64,000 bases of DNA, from the NCBI RefSeq assembly GCF_003390375.1, contig NZ_QUOT01000001.1:930001-994000 (forward strand), in the 5' to 3' direction. The first letter of the stretch is position 1. Every line of letters begins with the position of its first letter. The stretch is from Thalassotalea euphylliae (GTDB lineage Bacteria > Pseudomonadota > Gammaproteobacteria > Enterobacterales > Alteromonadaceae). This document shows, in pieces, positions 45,257 to 52,250 of the stretch. Under the pieces are notes generated by a model, which made no database searches, was not told the DNA's origin, and saw only the letters and a list, made by a program, of their open reading frames with translations. Position numbers and translations under genes: made by a program.

Positions 45257-45877
45257 CTAACGAACCGGAGCTGCCACGCCTGAAGCAACATAAGGAATAA
45301 CTTGTTGAATCAAATCCTCAACGCCTAAGTTTTTACTAAAATCATTTTTCGCAATATCAAGCAAGGCATCGCTAGAAGACATAGTAAATACGATAGTGCC
45401 CATGGTGAAGTGCAAACGCCAGAACATTTGTTCTGCGGTCAAGTCTGGGTAGGCTCGTTGCACCGCTTGAACAAAACGTTCAATCACATTGGGGTACTGG
45501 GTGGTTAAAAACCAACGTAAAAAGCCTTGGCTATCGGTGTAGCCACGCCCCAATAACTGCAAGAAAATGCTTGTGCCGTTTTCTCTTAATTCGTTTAACG
45601 ACAGTAAGGGCTGAACAAATGCAGAAAACACTTGGTGCAATGTTGGCGCTTCTTGGTCGTAAACATCAACCAGCGCTTTCTCTAGCTTCGGGGCCAGCTC
45701 ATTCATATATCTTGAAATTACTGCTTTAATAAGCTCTTTTTTCGAACCAAAATGATAATTTACCGCAGCTAAATTAACTTCAGCTTGGCTAGTAATTTCT
45801 CTTAGCGATGTTCCGTTAAAGCCTTTTATGGCAAAAAGTTCTTCCGCCGCATCTAATATTTTATTTTTTGTACTCAT
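45257..45877 (-). CDS. psrA: TetR-family regulator, PsrA-like
   Basis: 206 residues. N-terminal HTH with SLREITSQAEVNLAAVNYHFGSKKELI, very similar to PsrA; the C-terminal domain is the ligand-binding helical type. PsrA represses fatty-acid degradation genes and itself and responds to long-chain acyl groups in Pseudomonas and Shewanella. Adjacency to nagZ strengthens the call. GTTTAAA repeats upstream may be its operator. Together with FadR the window holds two fatty-acid regulators. Confidence 0.8.
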   Translation of the reverse strand: MSTKNKILDAAEELFAIKGFNGTSLREITSQAEVNLAAVNYHFGSKKELIKAVISRYMNELAPKLEKALVDVYDQEAPTLHQVFSAFVQPLLSLNELRENGTSIFLQLLGRGYTDSQGFLRWFLTTQYPNVIERFVQAVQRAYPDLTAEQMFWRLHFTMGTIVFTMSSSDALLDIAKNDFSKNLGVEDLIQQVIPYVASGVAAPVR

Positions 45878-45907
45878 ACCCTGCGCGCCTACTGCTTAGA
45901 CAAATGC

Positions 45908-45942
45908 CGTTTAAACGTACAGTTAAAACGTGCGTTTAAAAT
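45908..45942. promoter_or_regulatory. Candidate PsrA operator
   Basis: CGTTTAAACG palindrome followed by two more GTT(T/A)AAA elements (AGTTAAAACGT and GCGTTTAAAA), starting 30 nt upstream of the psrA-like start. PsrA sites contain inverted AAAC/GTTT halves, so autoregulation is likely but not shown. Confidence 0.5.
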
Positions 45943-46089
45943 AGCGTACCTAAGACGCTGCCGTCAATTAATATAGCGAAAACAAAAGAACTGAAACAAA
46001 CTAGAAGTAATTAATTGAAGAGATTAAATAGCGCGGGCGTAAGAATGGGTCAATCGTTCTACGAAAAACTTAATACTTTTTTAAATATC

Positions 46090-46187
46090 GACGGAACTTT
46101 TCAAGCGTGTTCACCTCAAACAGTATACACATGACTTCTCCCTGGCTCAGCGACCTGATCTGTCAATCGGCACTGAGCCATTTTTTT
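46090..46187 (+). ncRNA. Candidate sRNA 1 with intrinsic terminator
   Basis: First of three related modules in the 1043-nt gene-free gap 45878-46920. It has CTTTTCAAG, then ATGACTTCTCC, and ends in TGGCTCAG ... CTGAGCCA followed by T7 (46143-46187). The TCTCC in an otherwise unpaired stretch could pair with Shine-Dalgarno sequences. The 5' end is a guess. Confidence 0.4.
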
Positions 46188-46299
46188 ATTCTAAAATCGC
46201 CCTTAGCGTTCCCCAAAAATGTATCAAACTGGCGACCAACTATTACACATTTAAACAAATCACCAACAGTAAAAAACACAAGATATGGCTAATATATCA

Positions 46300-46383
46300 C
46301 CATCTTTTCAAGGTGAAGCTTGTTAAGTGACTTTGTTATACTCTCCTTCTTTTGGCCCAGCACCTATCGCTGGGCTTTTTTTT
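46300..46383 (+). ncRNA. Candidate sRNA 2 with intrinsic terminator
   Basis: Compact sRNA shape: a 5' hairpin TCACC...GGTGA, an unpaired middle with AAGTGAC and ATACTCTCCTTC, and a terminator GCCCAGC / GCTGGGC with T8 (46355-46383). Shares CTTTTCAAG and the TCTCC element with module 1. A TAATAT box lies just upstream. Best supported of the three. Confidence 0.5.
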
Positions 46384-46619
46384 GCACTAATGTTTTTGTT
46401 CACTATTTCAAGCAAAATTTCAGTTCGCTTTTTAGCCAAAGCCTGTATTAAAAGCGTACTGAAAAATCATTAACACTATGATTTTTATGACCTTAGCTCA
46501 AGACTTGTAGAGAACTTTATCTTTGGTTATTAGTTAGATAGAAAAAAGATGATAAAAATTCAGCCAATTAACGCATAAAGGTCTACAATTAAGTTTACTT
46601 AGTCGTAAATCAAACAAGA

Positions 46620-46757
46620 AGGTCTGTTAAGTAGTGAAGAACAGCTTTCACTATAGACAAGTTCTTGAGGGGTTCGCTACTAAGTGACATGCAATACTTC
46701 CTTGTTTCATGAAATCCCAGCCGCGTAGCCTAAAAACTGCGCGGTTGTTCTTTATAG
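46620..46757 (+). ncRNA. Candidate sRNA 3 with terminator-like hairpin
   Basis: Shares TAAGTGAC followed by AATACTTCCTTG and CCCAGC with module 2. Ends in CCGCGTAG / CTGCGCGG (46721-46744) and a T-rich tail TTGTTCTTT. The terminator is weaker than the other two. Confidence 0.35.
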
Positions 46758-46920
46758 CTTGCCTATATTTTATAGCTTACTCTTATACAGTCGGCTCAAG
46801 ATAGTTGGCTCAAGACTACTCAAACCAGCCTCGACAAAACCTCTAGCGAGCTCTCGATTCTTTAAAAATAATCTCACTGCTTTATACTTGCCTTACTTTT
46901 AAAATAATAAAGCTCAAACT

Positions 46921-48780
46921 ATGAACAAACTCTTCAAAGTCACAGCTGTTGCTGGTGCACTTGCATTGGCATTAACTGGCTGCACCCCCTCAAAACAAGC
47001 TGAATCGAACCAACAAGCAAGTGAACAGGTAAAAACTGCCACACAAACTCAAGCATTAACTGCCAAAGACGCAGATGCTTTCTTAAGCCGTGTTGAAAAA
47101 GAAATTCAAACGCTGAACGTTGAAGGTGCACGCGCTGAATGGATTTACCAAAACTTTATTACCGAAGACACCGCTGCTTTGTCGTCTGCTGCGGGCAAGC
47201 GCTCAACTGAAGCAGGTGTTAAGTATGCAATGGAAGCAGCGAAATTTGATGGTGTGGAAGTCGCCCCAGCGCAGCGTCGCAAATTAGAAGTATTGAAACA
47301 AGCACTCGTTATTCCTGCGCCGCAAGATTCAGCAAAAACTGAAGAGCTCGCTAATTTAGCTGCCGAAATGGGTAGCATGTATGGTAAAGGTACTTACACA
47401 ACCAAAGCAGGTGAAGAATTAAGTTTAGTCGCAATGTCATCAAAAATGGCAACATCACGTGATTACGATGAATTACTAGAGCTTTGGCAAGGTTGGCGTA
47501 CGGTTAGCCCTGCAATGAAGCCGCTCTATGAGCGTCAAGCAGAGCTGGGTAATGAGGGCGCACAAGCCTTAGGTTATGCCGATGTTGGCGCCATGTGGCG
47601 CTCAAAATACGATATGCCTGCGGATGAGTTTGCCAAAGAGCTCGATCGCTTATGGGGTCAAGTGAAGCCACTTTATGACGATTTACACTGTTACGTTCGT
47701 GCTGAATTAGGTGAACATTACGGTGAAGACAAAGTGCCGCAAGACCAACCTATTCCAGCTCACTTACTGGGTAATATGTGGGCTCAGCAGTGGGGCAATA
47801 TTTATGATTTAGTTGCACCAGAAAATGCAGATCCTGGTTATGATGTTACTGAGCAGCTTGCCAAGCATAACTATGATGAAATTCAGATGGTGAAAGGTGC
47901 AGAAACCTTCTTCACTTCATTAGGTTTTGAGCCATTACCAGAAACATTCTGGACACGTTCATTATTCACTAAGCCTGCGGATCGCGACGTAATGTGTCAT
48001 GCATCGGCATGGAGCATGGACGGCGCGGATGATATTCGCATTAAAATGTGTATTCAAAAAACGGGTGAAGAATTTGCTACCATTCATCACGAGTTAGGCC
48101 ACAACTTCTACCAACGCGCTTACAAAAACCAACCAGTATTCTTCCAAGGCTCTGCTAACGACGGTTTCCACGAAGCCATTGGTGATACCATTGCGCTTTC
48201 TGTGACACCTAAATACCTTAAAGAAATTGGCCTAATTGATGCCGTACCAGACGAATCAAAAGACATTGGCCTACTGATGAAAATGGCATTAGACAAAGTT
48301 GCCTTTATCCCATTTGGTTTATTAGTTGATCAATGGCGTTGGAAAGTGTTCTCGGGCGAAGTAACCCCAGAGAATTACAACCAAGCTTGGTGGGAACTAC
48401 GTGAGAAGTATCAAGGGGTAAGTGCACCTGTTGCGCGCCCTGCTGATGCTTTCGACCCTGGCGCAAAGTACCACGTACCAGCGAATACACCGTATAGCCG
48501 CTATTTCCTTGCGCATATTCAACAATTTGAATTCCACCGTGCGCTGTGTGAGATTTCTGGCAATACTGACGCGATTCACCGTTGTTCGATTTACAACAAT
48601 AAAGACGCAGGTGAAAAGCTTAACAAAATGCTAGAAATGGGCATGAGCCAACCATGGCAGCAAGCCTACAAAGTCGTAACAGGTAATGAGCAGATGGATG
48701 CGACCGCTATCCTTGATTACTTTGCGCCACTGCACACTTGGTTAAAAGACCAAAACAAAGGTCGCCAATGTGGCTTTTAA
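46921..48780 (+). CDS. M2 family peptidyl-dipeptidase (ACE-like), lipoprotein
   Basis: 619 residues, lipoprotein signal with Cys21 after LTG. Zinc motif HELGH at 390-394 and third ligand E418 in NDGFHEAIGD keep the ACE spacing of 24 residues. Homologues of angiotensin-converting enzyme in bacteria remove dipeptides from the C-terminus of peptides. Single-gene unit behind the sRNA-rich gap and followed by a strong terminator. Confidence 0.95.
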   Translation: MNKLFKVTAVAGALALALTGCTPSKQAESNQQASEQVKTATQTQALTAKDADAFLSRVEKEIQTLNVEGARAEWIYQNFITEDTAALSSAAGKRSTEAGVKYAMEAAKFDGVEVAPAQRRKLEVLKQALVIPAPQDSAKTEELANLAAEMGSMYGKGTYTTKAGEELSLVAMSSKMATSRDYDELLELWQGWRTVSPAMKPLYERQAELGNEGAQALGYADVGAMWRSKYDMPADEFAKELDRLWGQVKPLYDDLHCYVRAELGEHYGEDKVPQDQPIPAHLLGNMWAQQWGNIYDLVAPENADPGYDVTEQLAKHNYDEIQMVKGAETFFTSLGFEPLPETFWTRSLFTKPADRDVMCHASAWSMDGADDIRIKMCIQKTGEEFATIHHELGHNFYQRAYKNQPVFFQGSANDGFHEAIGDTIALSVTPKYLKEIGLIDAVPDESKDIGLLMKMALDKVAFIPFGLLVDQWRWKVFSGEVTPENYNQAWWELREKYQGVSAPVARPADAFDPGAKYHVPANTPYSRYFLAHIQQFEFHRALCEISGNTDAIHRCSIYNNKDAGEKLNKMLEMGMSQPWQQAYKVVTGNEQMDATAILDYFAPLHTWLKDQNKGRQCGF

Positions 48781-48822
48781 TGACTTAGGCCTAAGTTAAT
48801 TAAAACAAGCTAAGCATTGATA

Positions 48823-48851
48823 GAAACGCCTCGAATTAACCGAGGCGTTTC
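48823..48851 (+). terminator. Terminator after the M2 peptidase gene
   Basis: GAAACGCCTCG pairs with CGAGGCGTTTC around a short AT loop. Weak T tail, but a strong stem. Confidence 0.75.
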
Positions 48852-48989
48852 TCAATATAAGCCTTGAAAAGCTTTCCCAACGGCAACTTGTAGATTAAGA
48901 ATTGAGCTTGATTAACCATTAACAAAGCAGAAACTAACGCTAACTCCACTTTATTTTTGCACGTCACCTCGCTATGCTTATCCGGTTTT

Positions 48990-49010
48990 ATAGCGCCCAA
49001 AGGGCGCTAT
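48990..49010 (+). promoter_or_regulatory. Hairpin in the leader of the pepsin-like gene
   Basis: ATAGCGCCC AAA GGGCGCTAT, a perfect 9-bp stem 36 nt upstream of the likely start. Only three T follow, so it looks more like a leader structure than a terminator. Confidence 0.5.
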
Positions 49011-49046
49011 TTCCAAGCAGTAACGAACGACAAAAATAACAATAAA

Positions 49047-50453
49047 ATGAAAAGTATTACGCTTGAACTCACCAATGTATATGCCAAAGGTGACTTTACC
49101 GCGACTGTCTATTTGGGTAGTGAGCATAACCCAGTTAACTTAATTATTGATACCGGCAGCAGTACCTTAGTCGTCGAGCCCAATAACTACCAGCCCGAAC
49201 AAGATAAAAAATTAGTTGCGACACCTATCGTACAAGAAGTTAATTATGGATTAGGAGGCTGGGCAGGTGCCATTGTCCATAGCCAGCTATGTTTTTTTTC
49301 AAGCAAGACTGAAAATAGCAAAACTAAAACTAACAATCATTCAAGCGTCGGCAATCAAAAGGCAAACAAGGCGCTGGTGTGTGACACCTCAATTGCAGTT
49401 GTTGAAGCTGAGCCAACCAAAACGTTTGGTGATGCTGACGGCATTTTAGGGCTCGCCTATCACCACTTAAATAAAAGCTTTGATCTGACAGAGTTTTATA
49501 ACGAAAAACAAATTAGCCCCGCACTTAGCCTACCTTGGCCGTTTTCAATTGATGATAAAACATCAGCTAACCAATCAGCAGATAAAAAAACATCGAGCGA
49601 ACAGTCGCTAACTGATAATTCAACACAATTTGAAAGCCTTAAGGCATTTAAAGCTTTTTTGTGGCAACAGCCAGAGCACGATATTAAGCCGTTATTTACT
49701 CAAATTGCCGATCAGCATTTGGTTGATAACCGTTTTAGTTTTTATGCCAAGCGCTCAAGTGTTCATGTAGCAAGCGAAAATATCAGTGCAGTCAGCCCAA
49801 CCGCGAAGCAAATAGAAAAATTAGTGGCAGACCCACTTAATCAAGGGCGACTAATCTTAGGTGGCAGCGAAGCGCAGACTGAGCTCTACCGTGGCACATT
49901 TAAAACTATCAAGGTTTTTCATGATGTTTATTACAACGTAAAACTGCATTCGGTGCAGGTTGGCAATAATACGCCGATACTAGCCCAGGCATTAGCACCT
50001 AAAGATGAAAAGTCTTATTTTACCAACGCCATTATAGATACTGGTGCTAGCCTAACGATATTGCCTCACGGTTTATTCCAACAAGTTACAGAACAGCTTA
50101 ATGAAATGAACCCTAAGTTTGCTAAGTTACTAGCACCATTTGCAGAAATCAATCAGCAATACTTGGGAATAGACGCTAACCAATTAGAGCTAACCCAATG
50201 GCCCGATTTAACCTTTCGATTTATCGGTGAAAACGATAAAAGTAGTGAACTTGTAGCGTTAGTTTGCCCTCCTAGCCACTACTGGCAAGTTAATACCCCA
50301 GAGAAAGGTAAAGCCTGCTTTAAACTGCTCAGCCAGTTACCAAACTGGCCAAATCAAAGCATTATAGGTTTACCGCTAATTACCAACTACTACACAGTAT
50401 TTGATAGAAGTGTTAACGGCACAGGAGTGATTAGATTTGCACAGCAAAGCTAA
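49047..50453 (+). CDS. Pepsin-like (A1) aspartic protease, shewasin-type
   Basis: 468 residues from ATG 49047; a TTG at 48957 would add 30 unlikely residues. Two catalytic motifs of the bilobal pepsin fold: DTGS at D35 and DTGA at D331, each preceded by hydrophobic Ile/Leu. There is no signal peptide and no clear propeptide before the first strand. Pepsin homologues are rare in bacteria; the shewasins of Shewanella are the characterised case and are also cytoplasmic. Its end overlaps the GNAT gene by 17 nt, which ties it to the borosin-like genes. No Shine-Dalgarno is seen at the chosen ATG. Confidence 0.88.
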   Translation: MKSITLELTNVYAKGDFTATVYLGSEHNPVNLIIDTGSSTLVVEPNNYQPEQDKKLVATPIVQEVNYGLGGWAGAIVHSQLCFFSSKTENSKTKTNNHSSVGNQKANKALVCDTSIAVVEAEPTKTFGDADGILGLAYHHLNKSFDLTEFYNEKQISPALSLPWPFSIDDKTSANQSADKKTSSEQSLTDNSTQFESLKAFKAFLWQQPEHDIKPLFTQIADQHLVDNRFSFYAKRSSVHVASENISAVSPTAKQIEKLVADPLNQGRLILGGSEAQTELYRGTFKTIKVFHDVYYNVKLHSVQVGNNTPILAQALAPKDEKSYFTNAIIDTGASLTILPHGLFQQVTEQLNEMNPKFAKLLAPFAEINQQYLGIDANQLELTQWPDLTFRFIGENDKSSELVALVCPPSHYWQVNTPEKGKACFKLLSQLPNWPNQSIIGLPLITNYYTVFDRSVNGTGVIRFAQQS

Positions 50454-51021
50454 AACTATACTGACGTCAGCCAAGACAAAGAATAGTTTTGAAACAAAAA
50501 GATTACTTGTACGCCCACTCAATAGCCAAGATAAGGCACTTTTTGTTGAAATGCACACAAATGAAAAGATCATGAAGTACACAGGGGGTGCAGTATCATC
50601 AGAGGCAGCACATGCTAAGTTTGTAACCTCGTTAAGACTTAATCAAATAAAAGGTATTCAGTTTAAAACATGGACAATAGTTTCCTTACAATCGAATAGC
50701 CCAATTGGTTTTCAAGTACTTTATAAAACAGACGAATTACCAAATGACCAAGCCGTTGAAATTGGCATTATGATCGCGCGACATGCCCAAGGTAAGCAAA
50801 TACCGGAAGAAGCAATGGGCGGCTTGATGCAGTTTGCTTTTAGCTACTTAAACATAGAAAAGATTATTGCTCGCTTTTCAAAGCAAAATATTGCCACGAA
50901 GAGGTTTGTAAAAAAGTTGGGCTTTGTTTTCGACGACAATTTGGAAGAAGACGATAGTAGATATTCCTATTTCGATTGTCAGTCATGGAAAAAAACAATT
51001 ATTAATAACACCTTTTCATAA
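50437..51021 (+). CDS. GNAT acetyltransferase (RimJ/RimL type)
   Basis: 194 residues starting from TTG 50437, supported by AGGAG 9 nt upstream; no ATG occurs before the domain begins at FETKRLLVRPL. The acetyl-CoA site region reads VEIGIMIARHAQGKQIPEEAMGG, and IEKIIARFSKQNIATKRFVKKLGF is the standard last helix and strand. Family members acetylate N-terminal or side-chain amines, aminoglycosides or polyamines. It overlaps the pepsin-like gene by 17 nt and lies 96 nt before the methyltransferase, so it could tailor the peptide, but that is inference. Confidence 0.85.
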   Translation: MHSKAKTILTSAKTKNSFETKRLLVRPLNSQDKALFVEMHTNEKIMKYTGGAVSSEAAHAKFVTSLRLNQIKGIQFKTWTIVSLQSNSPIGFQVLYKTDELPNDQAVEIGIMIARHAQGKQIPEEAMGGLMQFAFSYLNIEKIIARFSKQNIATKRFVKKLGFVFDDNLEEDDSRYSYFDCQSWKKTIINNTFS

Positions 51022-51065
51022 TTTCCACTTTCTTAAGTGTGACTATTTAAACAGTTCTTGATAGC

Positions 51066-51074
51066 TGCTATGTT
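51066..51074 (+). promoter_or_regulatory. Possible extended -10 promoter for the methyltransferase-precursor pair
   Basis: TGCTATGTT (TGn plus TATGTT) 44 nt upstream of the methyltransferase ATG, with no good -35. Weak evidence; a small CACTT/AAGTG hairpin lies before it at 51027-51040. Confidence 0.3.
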
Positions 51075-51117
51075 AGTCGCAACACAATCATAAAAATAAT
51101 AAAAAGCTACAGTTTAG

Positions 51118-51918
51118 ATGTCTGGAAGTTTAGTTTGCGTAGGAGTTGGTATTACCCTTGGCGCACATATCAGCCCTATTAGTCGCAGTCATATCGAACA
51201 AGCCGACAAAGTTTATCTATTAATGTCTGATGGTTTTGTTGAAAGTTGGGTTAGCTCAATGAACAACAACTGCCAAAGCCTACAACCTTTTTATGACGAA
51301 GGTAAATCTAGGCATAGCACCTATCAAGAAATGACCAACGAACTAGTTTCTGCCGCTCAGTCAGGACTAAAAGTTGTGGCCGCGTTTTACGGCCACCCGG
51401 GTGTTTTTTCCTGCGTTGCACACAAAGCTATCGCTGCACTCCAAAAACGAGATATCCCAGCCAAAATGCTTGCTGGTATTTCGGCTGAAGACTGTTTGTA
51501 CGCCGATCTAGGGATAGACCCAGGTAAAACCGGATGTATTCATTACGAAGCTAGCCAATTTATGCTTTACCAACGAGCTGTAGACACTGCTGCACATATG
51601 GTTTTATGGCAAGTAGGTATTGCGGGTGACGTAAGTGTTAGCAAATATTCAACGGGCGATGAATACGCGCAAGTATTGGTGGATTTGCTGTTAAAACATT
51701 ATCCTGCTGACCACCAAGTGATACTCTATGAAGCGAACACTTTACCTACTGAAAAAGTACGAAGAGATAAAGTCAAATTGAGCTTCCTCGCGAAAGCCAA
51801 ATTAAATATGCAAACAACTTTGGTGATTCCGCCTAGTACAGACCTAATACCCAATAAACCTATTCGGGAAAGTTTGAATAAATTGGATAAAACTTCTTTT
51901 TTAACCCTAGTTCAATAA
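51118..51918 (+). CDS. Borosin-type peptide alpha-N-methyltransferase (split, SonM-like)
   Basis: 266 residues, SAM-dependent, of the tetrapyrrole methylase fold. It carries the borosin hallmarks: FYGHPGVF with Y91, the catalytic Y59...R65...Y69 pattern (YDEGKSRHSTY), and GISAEDCLYADLGIDP followed by LWQVG, nearly as in fungal OphMA and bacterial SonM. These enzymes methylate backbone amide nitrogens of a peptide. In fungi the peptide is fused at the C-terminus; here the protein stops at 266 residues, so the substrate must be separate, as in the Shewanella SonM/SonA pair. The next ORF, 17 nt on, fits. No Shine-Dalgarno is visible before its ATG, unlike the precursor. Confidence 0.9.
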   Translation: MSGSLVCVGVGITLGAHISPISRSHIEQADKVYLLMSDGFVESWVSSMNNNCQSLQPFYDEGKSRHSTYQEMTNELVSAAQSGLKVVAAFYGHPGVFSCVAHKAIAALQKRDIPAKMLAGISAEDCLYADLGIDPGKTGCIHYEASQFMLYQRAVDTAAHMVLWQVGIAGDVSVSKYSTGDEYAQVLVDLLLKHYPADHQVILYEANTLPTEKVRRDKVKLSFLAKAKLNMQTTLVIPPSTDLIPNKPIRESLNKLDKTSFLTLVQ

Positions 51919-51935
51919 CAAAGGAAAAAATAATA

Positions 51936-52202
51936 ATGACAGATATAATTAACTTACTAGAAAAACTGGGGAGTGATGCATCTCTAGAGTCAAATATCGA
52001 AAGCGTTCAAAACAGCTATGTGCTCTCCACTAACGAAAAAGAGCTACTAGCAAGTATTGCCAATGAAAAGTCGCTCCAGCCTGAAATAAAGTGTTTTATC
52101 ATTGCCCCAGCTGAAGATGATGACGATAATCAAGAATCACCAAAAGAAGATGATGATAAAAAAGAAACAGAAAACTGTTTATCTTTAATAGCAAACGGGT
52201 AA
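51936..52202 (+). CDS. Candidate borosin precursor peptide
   Basis: 88 residues directly after the methyltransferase, with a strong AAGGA 10 nt before the ATG, so it should be translated better than the enzyme. Residues 1-50 form a helical leader (LLEKLGSDASLESNIESV...) like the SonA helical recognition region. Then comes a short hydrophobic stretch, KCFIIAPA (52-59), the likely methylated core, an acidic tail (61-79; runs of Asp and Glu), and a second hydrophobic Cys-containing end, NCLSLIANG. Core assignment is inference. Confidence 0.8.
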   Translation: MTDIINLLEKLGSDASLESNIESVQNSYVLSTNEKELLASIANEKSLQPEIKCFIIAPAEDDDDNQESPKEDDDKKETENCLSLIANG

Positions 52203-52208
52203 TCTCAA

Positions 52209-52237
52209 TAGGCACTGACACCCAGTGGCAGTGCCTA
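52209..52237 (+). promoter_or_regulatory. Hairpin between the precursor and GGDEF genes
   Basis: TAGGCACTG pairs with CAGTGCCTA over an 11-nt loop, just after the precursor stop. There is no T run after it, so it may protect the precursor mRNA end or partly limit read-through rather than terminate fully. Confidence 0.6.
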
Positions 52238-52250
52238 ACAATTGAAATTA

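Noticed and set aside
46107..46292. 61-residue ORF in the sRNA-rich gap
   Set aside because: It runs through the first terminator hairpin and has no ribosome site.
46670..46760. Possible tRNA near GGGGTTCGCTACTA
   Set aside because: No cloverleaf can be drawn: no matching acceptor or anticodon stems. The hairpin is better explained as a terminator.
51118..51918. Annotation as an ordinary tetrapyrrole (corrin/porphyrin) methylase or RsmI
   Set aside because: Shares the fold, but FYGHPGVF, the Tyr-Arg-Tyr set and GISAEDCLYADLGID are borosin-specific, and the precursor-like ORF follows.
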